Assembly (NCBI RefSeq): GCF_015500075.1
Contig: NZ_CP045499.1
Span: 325,301 to 389,300, forward strand
Source: Mesorhizobium sp. INR15
GTDB taxonomy: Bacteria; Pseudomonadota; Alphaproteobacteria; Rhizobiales; Rhizobiaceae
Reading direction: 5' to 3'
Length of the DNA: 64,000 bases
Part shown: positions 44,354 through 53,968 of the stretch, one piece after another
Numbering within the stretch: the first letter of the stretch is position 1
How the letters are laid out: each line of letters opens with the position of its first letter
Program-made: the position numbers and the translations under genes
Notes under the pieces: generated by a model
What the model was told of the DNA's origin: nothing
The model's input: only the letters and a program-made list of their open reading frames with translations
Database searches by the model: none

Positions 44354-44826
44354 TACGGCAACGCGACATCATGCGCGTAGGGATAGGTCGATGCAAAAGG
44401 CGCGTGCACGAAAGCGCTGGCTTCATCGGCGCGTCCGCCGAAAGTGATCAGCAGAAAGCCGCCGGCCAACGCGAAATTCTTCAGGAAGTCCCAAAAAACG
44501 TCACGGCCCTTACTCGGTCCCACCAATGTGAAATCATCGGTCGCCCAGAACTGCTTCCATAAAAGCGCGGTCACCATGCAGTAGCCGGCGAGGACGAAGG
44601 CGGCAAGCCGATCCGCTATGCCGGTCAATACGCCAAGCGACATGACGATTTCGACGAACAGGCCGGTCAGGATCAGCACTTTAGCGGTCATCTTGGAACC
44701 TGCCATCTCATTTGCCTGGTCAACAGCCCCGTGGAAATTGATGACCTTGTCCATGGCGCTGAAGGGCAGAAAGAGGAGGATCAGAAGGAGCCGTGTTGTA
44801 AAAGTTATTGCAATGGCCACTGTCAC
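44353..44826 (-). CDS. DoxX-family membrane protein
   Basis: 157 residues with four predicted membrane helices and the DoxX motif LLLILLFLPFSAMDKVINFH. Homologues accept electrons from or stabilise membrane dehydrogenases. GAGGAAAG before the ATG at 44826 is a good ribosome site. As the first gene of the leftward operon it may link a sugar dehydrogenase to the membrane. It is divergent from the GMC gene. Confidence 0.82.
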   Translation of the reverse strand: MTVAIAITFTTRLLLILLFLPFSAMDKVINFHGAVDQANEMAGSKMTAKVLILTGLFVEIVMSLGVLTGIADRLAAFVLAGYCMVTALLWKQFWATDDFTLVGPSKGRDVFWDFLKNFALAGGFLLITFGGRADEASAFVHAPFASTYPYAHDVALP

Positions 44827-44947
44827 TTTCCTCGATGTGAGGGATAACTGATATTGGGCAGCTTAACCGTTTCGACAAGCCGTCCATTGCGGTGCGGTGG
44901 GAACATGGTGGCCTGCGGATCATTGAATTGCAGCGCTAAGGATTTGG

Positions 44948-46540
44948 ATGATGACTGCATCGAACGATCGGTATGACGTGATCATCATCGGATCAGGTCC
45001 AGGAGGCGGCACCATGGCCTGGCGCCTTGCCCAGACAGGCAAGCGTATCCTGTTGATCGAACGGGGTGGCTACCTGAAGCGTGAGCGCGAGAATTGGGAT
45101 TCCGACGCCGTTTTCCGCCAGGGTCGCTATCAAACAGAGGAAACTTGGACGTCTGCCTCAGGCGAGGAATTTCGTCCAGGCTTGCATTATTTTGTCGGAG
45201 GCAATTCCAAGGTCTATGGTGGCGTTCTCTTCCGACTTCGCTTGGAAGATTTCGAAACGATCAGGCATCCCGACGGCGTATCGCCCGAATGGCCGGTCAA
45301 ATACGACGAGTTCGAGCCTTATTATCAGGCTGCCGAAGAGCTGTTCCAGGTGCGGGGCCGTCGGGGAGAAGACCCGACAGAACCGCCATCGCCGAAACCC
45401 TACGCCTTTGCGCCAATCTCACATGAACCGCGCATTCAGCAGCTCTCCGACGATTTGGAACGGGAAGGTTTGCATCCATTCCACTTGCCGATGGGCGCTC
45501 TGCTGGTCGAGGACCAGACCGGTCAGGCAACGCCACATTCACCGCTTTTGCGCTGTGATCCCTTCGACGGCTTCCCAAGCCTTACCAACGGAAAGGCAGA
45601 TGCACAGATCATCACGGTCGACCCGGCGCTCGCATCCAATCCGAATCTGACGCTACTGACCGGCGCCTATGCCGAACGCCTCTTGACGAACCAGGATGGC
45701 ACGGTGGTGACGGGCATCGAGGTCACGCTCGATGGCCACACATGCCGCATGACGAGCGATCTCGTCGTCGTTGCATGCGGCGCCTTGTCGTCAGCGCTTT
45801 TGATGCTGCGCTCCACAAGCGACAATCACCCCGAAGGACTGGGCAACGCATCCGGTCAGCTAGGTCGCAACTACATGCGGCATAACAATGCGACGATTCT
45901 GGCAATCTCCAAGACGCCCAATCCGACGCAATTCCAGAAAACCCTGGGCCTTAACGACTTCTACCACGGCCACGATAAGAGCCCGGCAAACGACTGGGAA
46001 TTCCCGCTCGGCCATATCCAAATGGTGGGAAAGTCGGACGGGATACAAATCGAGGCTGAAGGCCTGCCGGGCTTCATGCAATGGTTTCCAACAATGCCGT
46101 TTGAATGGCTCGCCAAGCATTCGATCGACTTTTGGCTGACTTCGGAAGACCTGCCTATGTCGCAGAATCGCATCTACTATCGGGATGGTCGGGTGCACCT
46201 TGATATGACGCCGACCAACATGGAAGCGCACCAGAGATTGAAGGACAAGCTTCGCGCTATATGCAGCGCGACCGACATTCACCCCCATCTTTTCGAACGC
46301 AAGCTCTATCTCGGAAAGGATGTTCCCGTCGGAGGGACGGCCCATCAGGCAGGCACCTTGCGCTTCGGGGAGAACCCTGCTGACTCGGTGCTCGACCGCG
46401 ACTGCAAGGTTCACGGGATAGACAATTTTTATGTCACCGATGCAAGTTTCTTTCCCTCCATCGGTGCGGTCAACCCGACACTGACGATCATCGCAAATGC
46501 ACTGCGGGTGGCGGACCGAATCGTTGATCGGCTGGTCTGA
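44948..46540 (+). CDS. GMC-family FAD oxidoreductase
   Basis: 530 residues. FAD site DVIIIGSGPGGGTMAWRLAQ (about 10-30), GMC signature around YFVGGNSKVYGGVLFRLRLE, and the catalytic His in GGTAHQAGTLRFGENP with the final NPTLTIIANALRVADRI block. GMC enzymes oxidise alcohols or the C2/C3 of sugars. There is no signal peptide. It is transcribed away from the DoxX-SMP30 operon from a 121-bp shared region. The exact substrate cannot be read, but the context points to a sugar. Confidence 0.87.
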   Translation: MMTASNDRYDVIIIGSGPGGGTMAWRLAQTGKRILLIERGGYLKRERENWDSDAVFRQGRYQTEETWTSASGEEFRPGLHYFVGGNSKVYGGVLFRLRLEDFETIRHPDGVSPEWPVKYDEFEPYYQAAEELFQVRGRRGEDPTEPPSPKPYAFAPISHEPRIQQLSDDLEREGLHPFHLPMGALLVEDQTGQATPHSPLLRCDPFDGFPSLTNGKADAQIITVDPALASNPNLTLLTGAYAERLLTNQDGTVVTGIEVTLDGHTCRMTSDLVVVACGALSSALLMLRSTSDNHPEGLGNASGQLGRNYMRHNNATILAISKTPNPTQFQKTLGLNDFYHGHDKSPANDWEFPLGHIQMVGKSDGIQIEAEGLPGFMQWFPTMPFEWLAKHSIDFWLTSEDLPMSQNRIYYRDGRVHLDMTPTNMEAHQRLKDKLRAICSATDIHPHLFERKLYLGKDVPVGGTAHQAGTLRFGENPADSVLDRDCKVHGIDNFYVTDASFFPSIGAVNPTLTIIANALRVADRIVDRLV

Positions 46541-46827
46541 ATGCGACGCTGTCCTAACTGGCCGAGCGGCATTGGGTGCAAGCACCTCGTTAGTTCTGGG
46601 CAAGCAGGAAGGCGGCGGATGGGTCCCTTGTCGGATCCGAGCCATTCATGGAAGAAGAAAGTCGGATCGTTGCAACTGGAACATTAGTCACTTCTAAGAG
46701 TTCGTCTTGGGTGGCAGGCATCGAGGTGCTTGCCGTGATCAGGTGGCAAAGCTTGATCGGCCCGCGTTCTCCGCCAGAGGCGCGGGCCCCTGGCGAGAGG
46801 CAAAACAAGGCGGGCGCTCAGCGACCC

Positions 46828-47109
46828 ATGTCCAGCGAGCAGAAGAACGCGGTTGAGCCGTTGAAACGGACTTTGCGCAAGCGGTCGAGAAAACCGACCA
46901 AACATGAGCCCGGCGATAACGACATTCGCAGCAAAAAAGAGGAAATCGAATTTCGCATTTGGTTCCTTGCGAAGGAAACAGGGATCAGTTCGGATCAGGC
47001 TCGCGATATTATTCGCGGTCCAGCGAAGGATGGAGCGTCACTGTTGAGCGCAGCACGGTCCCTGCGAGCCCCCAGCGGCGATCAATGGCTCCTGACGGCA
47101 AGGCGATAG
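46828..47109 (+). CDS. Small basic protein, weakly DUF3606-like
   Basis: 93 residues from ATG 46828. After a Lys/Arg-rich N-terminus the segment EEIEFRIWFLAKETGISSDQ and ARDIIRGPAKDGASLL resembles the DUF3606 fold of Rhizobiales. The upstream frame to 46648 adds residues of unconvincing composition. The start signal is weak. The 287 bases between the GMC stop and this gene show nothing else. Confidence 0.45.
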   Translation: MSSEQKNAVEPLKRTLRKRSRKPTKHEPGDNDIRSKKEEIEFRIWFLAKETGISSDQARDIIRGPAKDGASLLSAARSLRAPSGDQWLLTARR

Positions 47110-47237
47110 TCAATCACGAAATGTTGCACTTTGGAACAGTCCGCGACCTTAGGCGTTCACGGTTATCAGGAATGCGTTGCGTTCATATTTGCTTGGATGC
47201 CCAGCGTCTTGAGGCACCGAAAAACAGGAACTGAGCC

Positions 47238-49784
47238 ATGTACCGCACGATTGTTTCGTCGCTGACAGGATTGTTCGGCGTTCTTATTTTCATTGGCGGT
47301 GCATGGCTGGCAGTGATTGGTGGGTCGTGGTTCTTCATCCTTCTCGGCGTCGGTATGTCCGGTTCGGCATTTCTGCTTTTCCAGCGGCGCCCAGAGGGCT
47401 TAGCGCTATACGGCGTCACCGTCCTAGTGACATTCGTGTGGTCAGTTTACGAAGTCGGCTTCGACTGGTGGGCGCTGTCAGCACGGGGCAGCCTACTGGT
47501 TGTAATCGGTGTGCTTTTGTTGCTTCCGCCGATGGTTCGCTCCCTGCACAGGCCTGAAATAGGCTGGGCCCGCTATGACGCGTCGAGCGGGATTCTCGCC
47601 GGATCAATAGCCGTTGCCCTGGTCGCAGGACTCTATTCAATGTTCCTGAGCCCTCACGACACCAGCGGTGTGTTTTCAGACGCCCAGATGGCGACAAACA
47701 AGACCCTTGAGACCGGCGTGCCAGACGGCGAATGGCAGGCTTATGGCCGCACCAACGCTGGTCGACGTTATTCGCCGCTCGACCAGATAACGCCAGCAAA
47801 CGTCGACAATCTCAAGGTCGCCTGGACCTATCATACCGGCGACATTCGTGGCCCCAACGACCCGGGGGAAGCGACCTACGAAGACACGCCTCTCATGATT
47901 GACGGGACCGTTTATGTCTGTACGCCGCACAACCTGGTGATTGCTCTCGATGCGGTTTCTGGCAAAGAGAAATGGCGGTTCGACCCGCATTTGAAGCAGA
48001 CCGCCAAGCAGACAACCCAACATCTGACCTGCCGTGGTGTTTCCTACTTCGATGGCGCATCGGCAAAGCCCGCTGCCGCCGGCCAGCAGCCTCCGGTGAC
48101 AGCGGACAGCACAACCAAAACCGAGGAGCAGAGAGTAGCGGAAAGTGCGGCCGAAGTAACAACAGGTGCGGCTGGGGTACCGCAGAACGTTGTCACAGGA
48201 CAGGCAAAGCGCGGCGATCCAAACCCTGTTGTGAACCACAAGACGACTGCGGCAATGGCCAATCTTGATCCGACATGTATCAAGAGGTTGTTCGCACCGA
48301 CTTCCGACGGGCGGCTGATCTCCATCAGTGCTGAAACCGGCAAAATCTGCCCAGGTTTTGGCGGTGACGACGGCACCATCAACCTTTGGGCTAACATGCC
48401 CAACATCTCGCCCGGTTCTATTTATTCCACGTCTCCACCTCTCGTGACCGATCGCCTGGTGATTGTTGGCGGCTCCGTCAACGACAACGTCGCGACAACG
48501 TCACCGTCCGGTGTCATCCGGGCCTACGACGTAAACACCGGCGACCTCGTCTGGAATTTCGATTCCAAGAACCCCGATGCGACGGCGCCCATCGCGAATG
48601 GTCAGACCTATTCTGAGAACGCCCCAAACTCGTGGAGTGTTTCAAGCTATGACCCCAAGCTCGGGCTGATTTACCTGCCGATGGGCAACCAATCGCCTGA
48701 CCAGTACGGAGTCGGCCGCAGCGCCAGCGTGGAAAAGTATTCGTCCTCAATCCTCGCATTGGATGTCAACACCGGCAAACCAGCCTGGGTCTTCCAGACG
48801 GTCCATCACGACCTCTGGGACATGGACGTCCCGGCGCAGCCGAGCCTGGTGGATCTCACTGTTGGCGGGGCAGAGGTCCCGGCACTGGTCGCGCCGACCA
48901 AACAGGGAGAGGTCTATGTCCTAAACCGCAAGACGGGCGAGCCAGTTCTGCCCGTCAAAGAGGAACCCGCGCCTACCGGTGCGGTCAAGGGTGACATGAC
49001 GGCGCCGACGCAACCTGTGTCGAAAATTTCGTTCAAGCCCGAGCCGCTTCAAGAAAAGGATATGTGGGGTGTATCGCCACTGGATGAGCTTGTCTGCCGG
49101 ATCGAATTTCGCGACCTATATTACAAAGGAAGGTATACTCCGCCGACAGAGCAGGGTTCGATCATCTACCCCGGCAATTTCGGAGCGTTCAACTGGGGTG
49201 CGGTGGCTGTCGATCCCAATCGTCAAATCATGTTCGCAATGCCCGTCTACCTCGCCTTTACGTCGAAGATGATCCCGCGCCCGGACCAATATACACGCGT
49301 CGTTACCAAGGAAGGTGGGGACGTCTTCAATGAGAATTTCGGTGCACCCTATGCGGCCAAGATGGGCGCATTCCTGTCGCCGCTTGGGCTGCCCTGCCAG
49401 GCGCCGCCTTGGGGCTATGTCGCCGGTGTCGATCTGACGACAGGCAAGACGATCTACAAGCATGTCAACGGAACGGTGCGCGATCTTTCGCCGATCCCGC
49501 TGCCATTCAAGATGGGTGTGCCGGGAATTGGTGGCCCGATCATAACCAAGGGCGGCGTCGCTTTTCTTAGCGGGACCCTCGATTATTATGTACGCGGCTA
49601 TGATTTGAAGACAGGCAAGGAGATCTGGCGTGACCGGCTCCCAGCGGGCGGTCAGGCCACCCCATCAACCTATCTCGGCTCCGATGGGAGGCAATATCTT
49701 GTTGTCGTTGCCGGCGGCCATGGCTCGACCAACACGGCGGCAGGCGATTCCATCATTGCCTACGCGCTGCCGAAATCCGGATGA
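47238..49784 (+). CDS. gcd: Membrane-bound PQQ-dependent glucose dehydrogenase
   Basis: 848 residues. Five N-terminal helices (about 1-145) anchor it in the inner membrane; the periplasmic eight-bladed propeller follows. PQQ-contacting blocks include GEWQAYGRTNAGRRYSPLDQ, VHHDLWDMDVPAQPSL (catalytic Asp) and the closing GGQATPSTYLGSDGRQY. It oxidises glucose to gluconolactone and passes electrons to ubiquinone. It is about 50 residues longer than E. coli Gcd because of an Ala/Thr/Pro-rich insertion at about residues 272-350. It has a pqq operon 3 kb downstream to supply the cofactor. Confidence 0.92.
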   Translation: MYRTIVSSLTGLFGVLIFIGGAWLAVIGGSWFFILLGVGMSGSAFLLFQRRPEGLALYGVTVLVTFVWSVYEVGFDWWALSARGSLLVVIGVLLLLPPMVRSLHRPEIGWARYDASSGILAGSIAVALVAGLYSMFLSPHDTSGVFSDAQMATNKTLETGVPDGEWQAYGRTNAGRRYSPLDQITPANVDNLKVAWTYHTGDIRGPNDPGEATYEDTPLMIDGTVYVCTPHNLVIALDAVSGKEKWRFDPHLKQTAKQTTQHLTCRGVSYFDGASAKPAAAGQQPPVTADSTTKTEEQRVAESAAEVTTGAAGVPQNVVTGQAKRGDPNPVVNHKTTAAMANLDPTCIKRLFAPTSDGRLISISAETGKICPGFGGDDGTINLWANMPNISPGSIYSTSPPLVTDRLVIVGGSVNDNVATTSPSGVIRAYDVNTGDLVWNFDSKNPDATAPIANGQTYSENAPNSWSVSSYDPKLGLIYLPMGNQSPDQYGVGRSASVEKYSSSILALDVNTGKPAWVFQTVHHDLWDMDVPAQPSLVDLTVGGAEVPALVAPTKQGEVYVLNRKTGEPVLPVKEEPAPTGAVKGDMTAPTQPVSKISFKPEPLQEKDMWGVSPLDELVCRIEFRDLYYKGRYTPPTEQGSIIYPGNFGAFNWGAVAVDPNRQIMFAMPVYLAFTSKMIPRPDQYTRVVTKEGGDVFNENFGAPYAAKMGAFLSPLGLPCQAPPWGYVAGVDLTTGKTIYKHVNGTVRDLSPIPLPFKMGVPGIGGPIITKGGVAFLSGTLDYYVRGYDLKTGKEIWRDRLPAGGQATPSTYLGSDGRQYLVVVAGGHGSTNTAAGDSIIAYALPKSG

Positions 49785-49828
49785 GGGATTAGATTGGGAT
49801 CAGATAACGACCGCCGCGACTTGAAATC

Positions 49829-51163
49829 GTGAAGGCTCGGCTCAGAAAATTCCTGACGTCTCTGGCCGACACGTTTTGGCTGGTTCCTGCTGCTATGACC
49901 GCTGCAGGCATAGTGCTGGCACTTGGCATGGTCGCCGTTGATCGGAGCGGCGTCATCCCGATGTCCCTCCTGGACAATTCCTGGCTTTACAACGGCGGCG
50001 GCACTGGTGCGCGAACCTTGTTGGGCGCGGTCGCTTCCTCCACTATAGGTGTTGCCGGCACGGTCTTTTCCATTACCATTGCCGCGCTTTCACTGGCTGC
50101 TGGACAAATGGGACCGCGCCTCTTGCGGAACTTTACCAAGGACCGCGGCAACCAATTCACATTGGGCGCATTCCTCGGCACTTTCTGCTATGCCCTCATG
50201 GTCCTACGCACGGTACGCACCCAGGATGAAGGCATTTTCGTTCCGCATCTCTCGCTTACCGTCAGCATTCTGCTGGCTTTCGTCTGCGTCGCCACTCTTG
50301 TTTTCTTCGTTGGCCACATGGCGGGGCGCATTAACGTAGACACCGTCATTGCGTTGGTCAGCCTGGACGTGCAGCGCGCATTCGGGCGAATAGCCGTGAA
50401 AGAGAGACAACCATCGCCTCCTCCGCTGTCGTTCTGGAAAGAGGCAGCGGTCATTCTGGATGGTCGCCGAGGTTACCTGCAGCAGCTGGATGACACCGGA
50501 TTGGCGGAATGGGCGGCCGACAAAGGAACGGCGGTGAGATTGCTGGTGCGACCCGGCGACTTTGTGTTTCCGGGGGCGCCGATCGCGTTGATGACGCCGC
50601 CGGTAGATGGCGCAGAGGAAGCCATCCGCGATGCAACCGCCTTGAGTGCGCAGCGCGGGAGCTCTGCTGATATCGAATTCGCGGTGCGACAGCTTGTCGA
50701 GGTGGCCGTGCGGGCGCTGTCTCCGGGCATCAACGACCCGCATACCGCTGTGAGCGTGATCGACCGCTTCGGCGCCGCGCTCTGTGAACTCGCCCCACTT
50801 CATCTGCCCGCTGGTGTGCTGCTGCACGAAGGAAACCCGGTGCTCGTCGTTCCAGCCGTCGGGTATGACGGACTTGCGGATGCGATGTTCCACATGATCA
50901 GGCAGAATGCAGCAGGCAGTGCCGCCGTACTCATTCGCTTGCTGGACGTGCTCACGGCGGTAACGAGTTGCGAGCACGACCCATCTCGCCGGGCTACCTT
51001 GCACCGTCATGCCGATCTGGTGGTAGGTGATGCGAAACGCAACATTTCAACGCCCGAAGATATCCAAGACATCACCCGAAGGCATTCTGGTTTCCTCGCG
51101 ATGAAGGACCATGGCCCCTTTGGCCACCTCGAAGCGCTGACCCAAAATGCACCCAAGAAATAG
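49829..51163 (+). CDS. DUF2254 membrane protein
   Basis: 444 residues from GTG 49829. Four N-terminal helices, with the family block TIGVAGTVFSITIAALSLAA and GQMGPRLLRNFTKDRGNQ, then a soluble C-terminal domain with RALSPGINDPHTAVSVIDRF. The function is unknown. It begins 44 bases after gcd and may be on the same transcript; it ends tail-to-tail, seven bases from the antiporter gene. Confidence 0.85.
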   Translation: MKARLRKFLTSLADTFWLVPAAMTAAGIVLALGMVAVDRSGVIPMSLLDNSWLYNGGGTGARTLLGAVASSTIGVAGTVFSITIAALSLAAGQMGPRLLRNFTKDRGNQFTLGAFLGTFCYALMVLRTVRTQDEGIFVPHLSLTVSILLAFVCVATLVFFVGHMAGRINVDTVIALVSLDVQRAFGRIAVKERQPSPPPLSFWKEAAVILDGRRGYLQQLDDTGLAEWAADKGTAVRLLVRPGDFVFPGAPIALMTPPVDGAEEAIRDATALSAQRGSSADIEFAVRQLVEVAVRALSPGINDPHTAVSVIDRFGAALCELAPLHLPAGVLLHEGNPVLVVPAVGYDGLADAMFHMIRQNAAGSAAVLIRLLDVLTAVTSCEHDPSRRATLHRHADLVVGDAKRNISTPEDIQDITRRHSGFLAMKDHGPFGHLEALTQNAPKK

Positions 51164-51170
51164 CACGGTT

Positions 51171-52422
51171 TTAATCATTGCCGCTTTTGTAACTGAGCAC
51201 CGTGCGGCGCGCGACGTAGCCGAGCGTCGATCCCTGCACGATCACGCTGAACAGCACAACCGCATAGGTTGCCGCCAGGATCGTTGGCTTTGCCGTGCCT
51301 TCGGGAACAGAGAGCGCCAGCGCAATGGATATGCCGCCGCGGATCCCGGCCCAGGTCAGGAACAGAACGTTGCGGCCCGACATCAGCCGGTTGACCCAAG
51401 GGACCAGGATGGGTGCACCGACAGCGAGGAAGCGTGCGGCGATCACGATTGGAATGGCCGCGGCAGCGACAAGCAGTGAAGCCGGGTCAAATCGCAAGAT
51501 AAGCACTTCCAGTCCGATGAGCAGGAACAGCAACGAATTCAGAACCTCGTCGATGAGTGTCCAGAGACCGAAAAGGTATGTTTGGGTACGGTCGCTCATC
51601 GCATCGCGGGGCCCTCGATAGCCAATGAGCAGACCTGCCGCTACGACTGCAAGTGGGCCACTGACATGAATGCGCTGCGCGAGCGCGTAGGTTGCCGTCA
51701 CCAGCGCCAGCGAAATGAGCACTTCGATTGCGTAGTCGTCGATCAGCCGCATGCCCCAATAGGCAATGTAGCCCGTTAAGATGCCCAGCAGAAGCCCACC
51801 ACCGGCCTCTACAATCAGGAGTTCGGCGACCGACGTCAGGCTCGTGCTTTCCTCGGGCGCGCCGATCGCGAACGCCAGCAGGATCGTGAAAACGACAATG
51901 CCGACACCGTCGTTGAACAGGGACTCGCCCTGCATCTCTACTTCGAGACTTGCCGGGGCCTCAATATTCTTGAGCGTGGCCATGACAGCCACCGGATCGG
52001 TGGGGCTGATGAGCGCGCCAAAAAACCAGCGCCCACGACAGCGGCAATGAAAGACCAAGAAGGCCAGCGGCCTGCCAAAACAGGAGGCCTATGATGAAGG
52101 TCGACGCTATAGTGGCGAAAGTAGCAAGCACGATCACAGGTACCGCGCGACTGAGGAGTGTTCCAAAATCTACGTGGAGCGCACCTGCGAAAAGCAAGAA
52201 TGCCAGCATCCCGTTCATGACGACCGATGTAAAGTCTATTTGGAGCAGCGTCTTGGTCAGGGGCTCGAACAGGTGCTGCTCTGGCAGGATGGCGTCTATC
52301 ATCACCAAAATGAGCGAGGCCACTACACTCATTGTCAGCAGGCCGATGGTGTGCGGCATAGGCAGAAATTTATGATTGATCCACCCCAACACCGCTGACG
52401 TCGTCAGGAGGAGAGCAGACAT
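51171..52422 (-). pseudogene. CPA1-type sodium/proton antiporter gene with a frameshift
   Basis: The N-terminal frame (52422 to about 52023) gives WINHKFLPMPHTIGLLTMSV and LPLSWALVF, and the second frame continues FGALISPTDPVAVMATLKNI, LFNDGVGIVVFTILLAFAIG and VLFLTWAGIRGGISIALALS to the stop at 51171. These are the helices and charged pairs of NhaP/CPA1 exchangers. The break is in a run of six T residues on the coding strand (A6 at about 52018-52023); five would restore the frame. It could be a mutation or a homopolymer error. Translation may begin a few codons upstream of the ATG at 52422. Confidence 0.8.
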
Positions 52423-52812
52423 TTCGAATATCGACAGCAGCGGCTTATCTCCAGGTCGCGGTGGTAAAAAATAGATTGCTGCGAAGATGCGGCCAGCGCC
52501 GTATCGGTTGTTCTCGGTTCCAACCGTCGGGATTGCAGCGCCGCAATCTTGTACGTGTCTTCACGTCCATGGGAAAGGTACGCGGTGCGGTCAAAGTTGA
52601 GAATATGGAGAACACGGGGCTCTTTGAGAGGCGCCAGCCAGGCCCGTTGCAAAAGAGTTCGTATGCTAATTCCAGAGGAACCGGATTCGCATCACGACGT
52701 TGTGTCAACGCAAAGCCGCTCACGGCCTTATAACCACTTAAACCCTCACCATGAAGTATCGTTAGGTTGGTGACGGCAGACTCCGACGCGCTTGGTATAA
52801 AAGGAGAAAGCT
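52423..52812. other. Intergenic region before pqqA
   Basis: 390 bases between the divergent antiporter and pqqA genes. Open frames on either strand lack ribosome sites and domains. It must hold both promoters, but I cannot identify boxes with confidence. It ends in AAGGAG, the pqqA ribosome site. Confidence 0.4.
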
Positions 52813-52908
52813 ATGAAGAAGACCTGGAAGAAGCCGACCATGTGCCAGGTGGCAGCGGGCTTTGAAATATCGCGCTATTTGCCTGCGGAGATTGCTTCGA
52901 AGAAATAG
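52813..52908 (+). CDS. pqqA: Pyrroloquinoline quinone precursor peptide PqqA
   Basis: 31 residues from ATG 52813, with AAGGAG directly upstream. The invariant Glu18 and Tyr22 in GFEISRYLPAE, spaced ExxxY, are the residues that PqqE joins and that become PQQ. It starts MKKTWKKPTMCQV. It is followed by pqqB, C, D and E in order. Its size puts it below usual ORF cut-offs. Confidence 0.95.
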   Translation: MKKTWKKPTMCQVAAGFEISRYLPAEIASKK

Positions 52909-52915
52909 CCAGTAA

Positions 52916-52943
52916 AGCGCGCCCTTCCAAACCGGGGCGCGCT
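52916..52943 (+). promoter_or_regulatory. RNA hairpin between pqqA and pqqB
   Basis: AGCGCGCCC and GGGCGCGCT pair perfectly over nine bases around a ten-base loop, seven bases after the pqqA stop. No T-run follows, so it is more likely to stabilise or attenuate than to end transcription completely. Such a hairpin would give more pqqA than pqqB-E message, which suits a peptide substrate. Confidence 0.65.
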
Positions 52944-53029
52944 ACCCCTTCCATGTCGAAGGGCCTGTTAGCGTTCAGCGGAAGAATGCTATAAAATTCA
53001 TTCGACTGCTCTAATAGAGTGGCGTCCTG

Positions 53030-53968
53030 ATGCGCATGAAGATACTCGGATCTGCCGCAGGCGGTGGCTTGCCGCAATGGAACTGTAATTATTACCTAAG
53101 CCGCGCAGCACGTTCTGGTTTGGCAGGCATTCATAAACGTACACAATCCAGCGCCGCCGTCTCGGCCGATGGGGCGGCTTGGGTCCTTTTCAACGTCTCA
53201 CCCGATATCAGACAGCAGATCGCGGAGACGGCGGTGTTGCAGCCATCCGTGAATTCGCAGCTCCGCTCGACGCCGATCCGTGCGGTGGTACTCACTAATG
53301 CCGATGTCGATCATATCGCCGGCTTGCTCAGTTTGCGAGAGCGGCAGCCCTTTGCTATTTATGCGACGGTACAAGTTTTGGCGGCCTTGGACGCGAATTC
53401 TATCTTTAACGTCCTAGATCCGGAACTTGTCCCAAGACGCTTACTGCCGCTAGCGGAAGAAGTGGCGATCCGCGATGCTGAAGGACTTGAGACGGGTGTG
53501 ACGGTTGAGTGCTTTCCTGTATCGGGCAAGATCGCACTCTACCTGGAAGACAGACAGCACCCGCATGCGAATTTCAGCTCGAATGCCGGTGACACGATTG
53601 GGATTCGCGTTGCTGGTGGCACCGCTGGCGGCGCGGTCTTTTATATCCCAGGCTGTGCGAGCATCGATGCCGTCCTGCGTGCAATGCTCACCGACGCGTA
53701 TTGCCTGTTGTTCGACGGCACGGTCCATGCCGATAATGAGTTGATTGCCGCCGGTGTCAGTCATAAATCCGGAGTTCGGATGGGCCATCTGGCGATGTCG
53801 GGCAACGCAGGTTCCATCGCCGCTCTGGCCGATTTGAATATCAGTCGCCGGGTCTTCATCCATATCAACAACACCAACCCTGTTCTTGATGAGAACTCGG
53901 CCGAATACATGTCAGTTCGGGCAGCAGGGTGGGAAGTGGCCCGCGACGGAATGGAGATAGAATTTTGA
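53030..53968 (+). CDS. pqqB: PQQ biosynthesis protein PqqB
   Basis: 312 residues of the metallo-beta-lactamase fold. LGSAAGGGLPQWNCNYYLSR, VVLTNADVDHIAGLLSLRER and HINNTNPVLDENSAE are family signatures. PqqB hydroxylates the crosslinked Glu-Tyr intermediate. The metal-site residues in NADVDH and the terminal HINNTNP are present. Start ATG 53030, although the ribosome site is weak. Confidence 0.94.
   Translation: MRMKILGSAAGGGLPQWNCNYYLSRAARSGLAGIHKRTQSSAAVSADGAAWVLFNVSPDIRQQIAETAVLQPSVNSQLRSTPIRAVVLTNADVDHIAGLLSLRERQPFAIYATVQVLAALDANSIFNVLDPELVPRRLLPLAEEVAIRDAEGLETGVTVECFPVSGKIALYLEDRQHPHANFSSNAGDTIGIRVAGGTAGGAVFYIPGCASIDAVLRAMLTDAYCLLFDGTVHADNELIAAGVSHKSGVRMGHLAMSGNAGSIAALADLNISRRVFIHINNTNPVLDENSAEYMSVRAAGWEVARDGMEIEF

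Noticed and set aside
52445..52723. 92-codon minus frame upstream of pqqA
   Set aside because: No ribosome site or recognisable motif; it overlaps the presumed promoter region.
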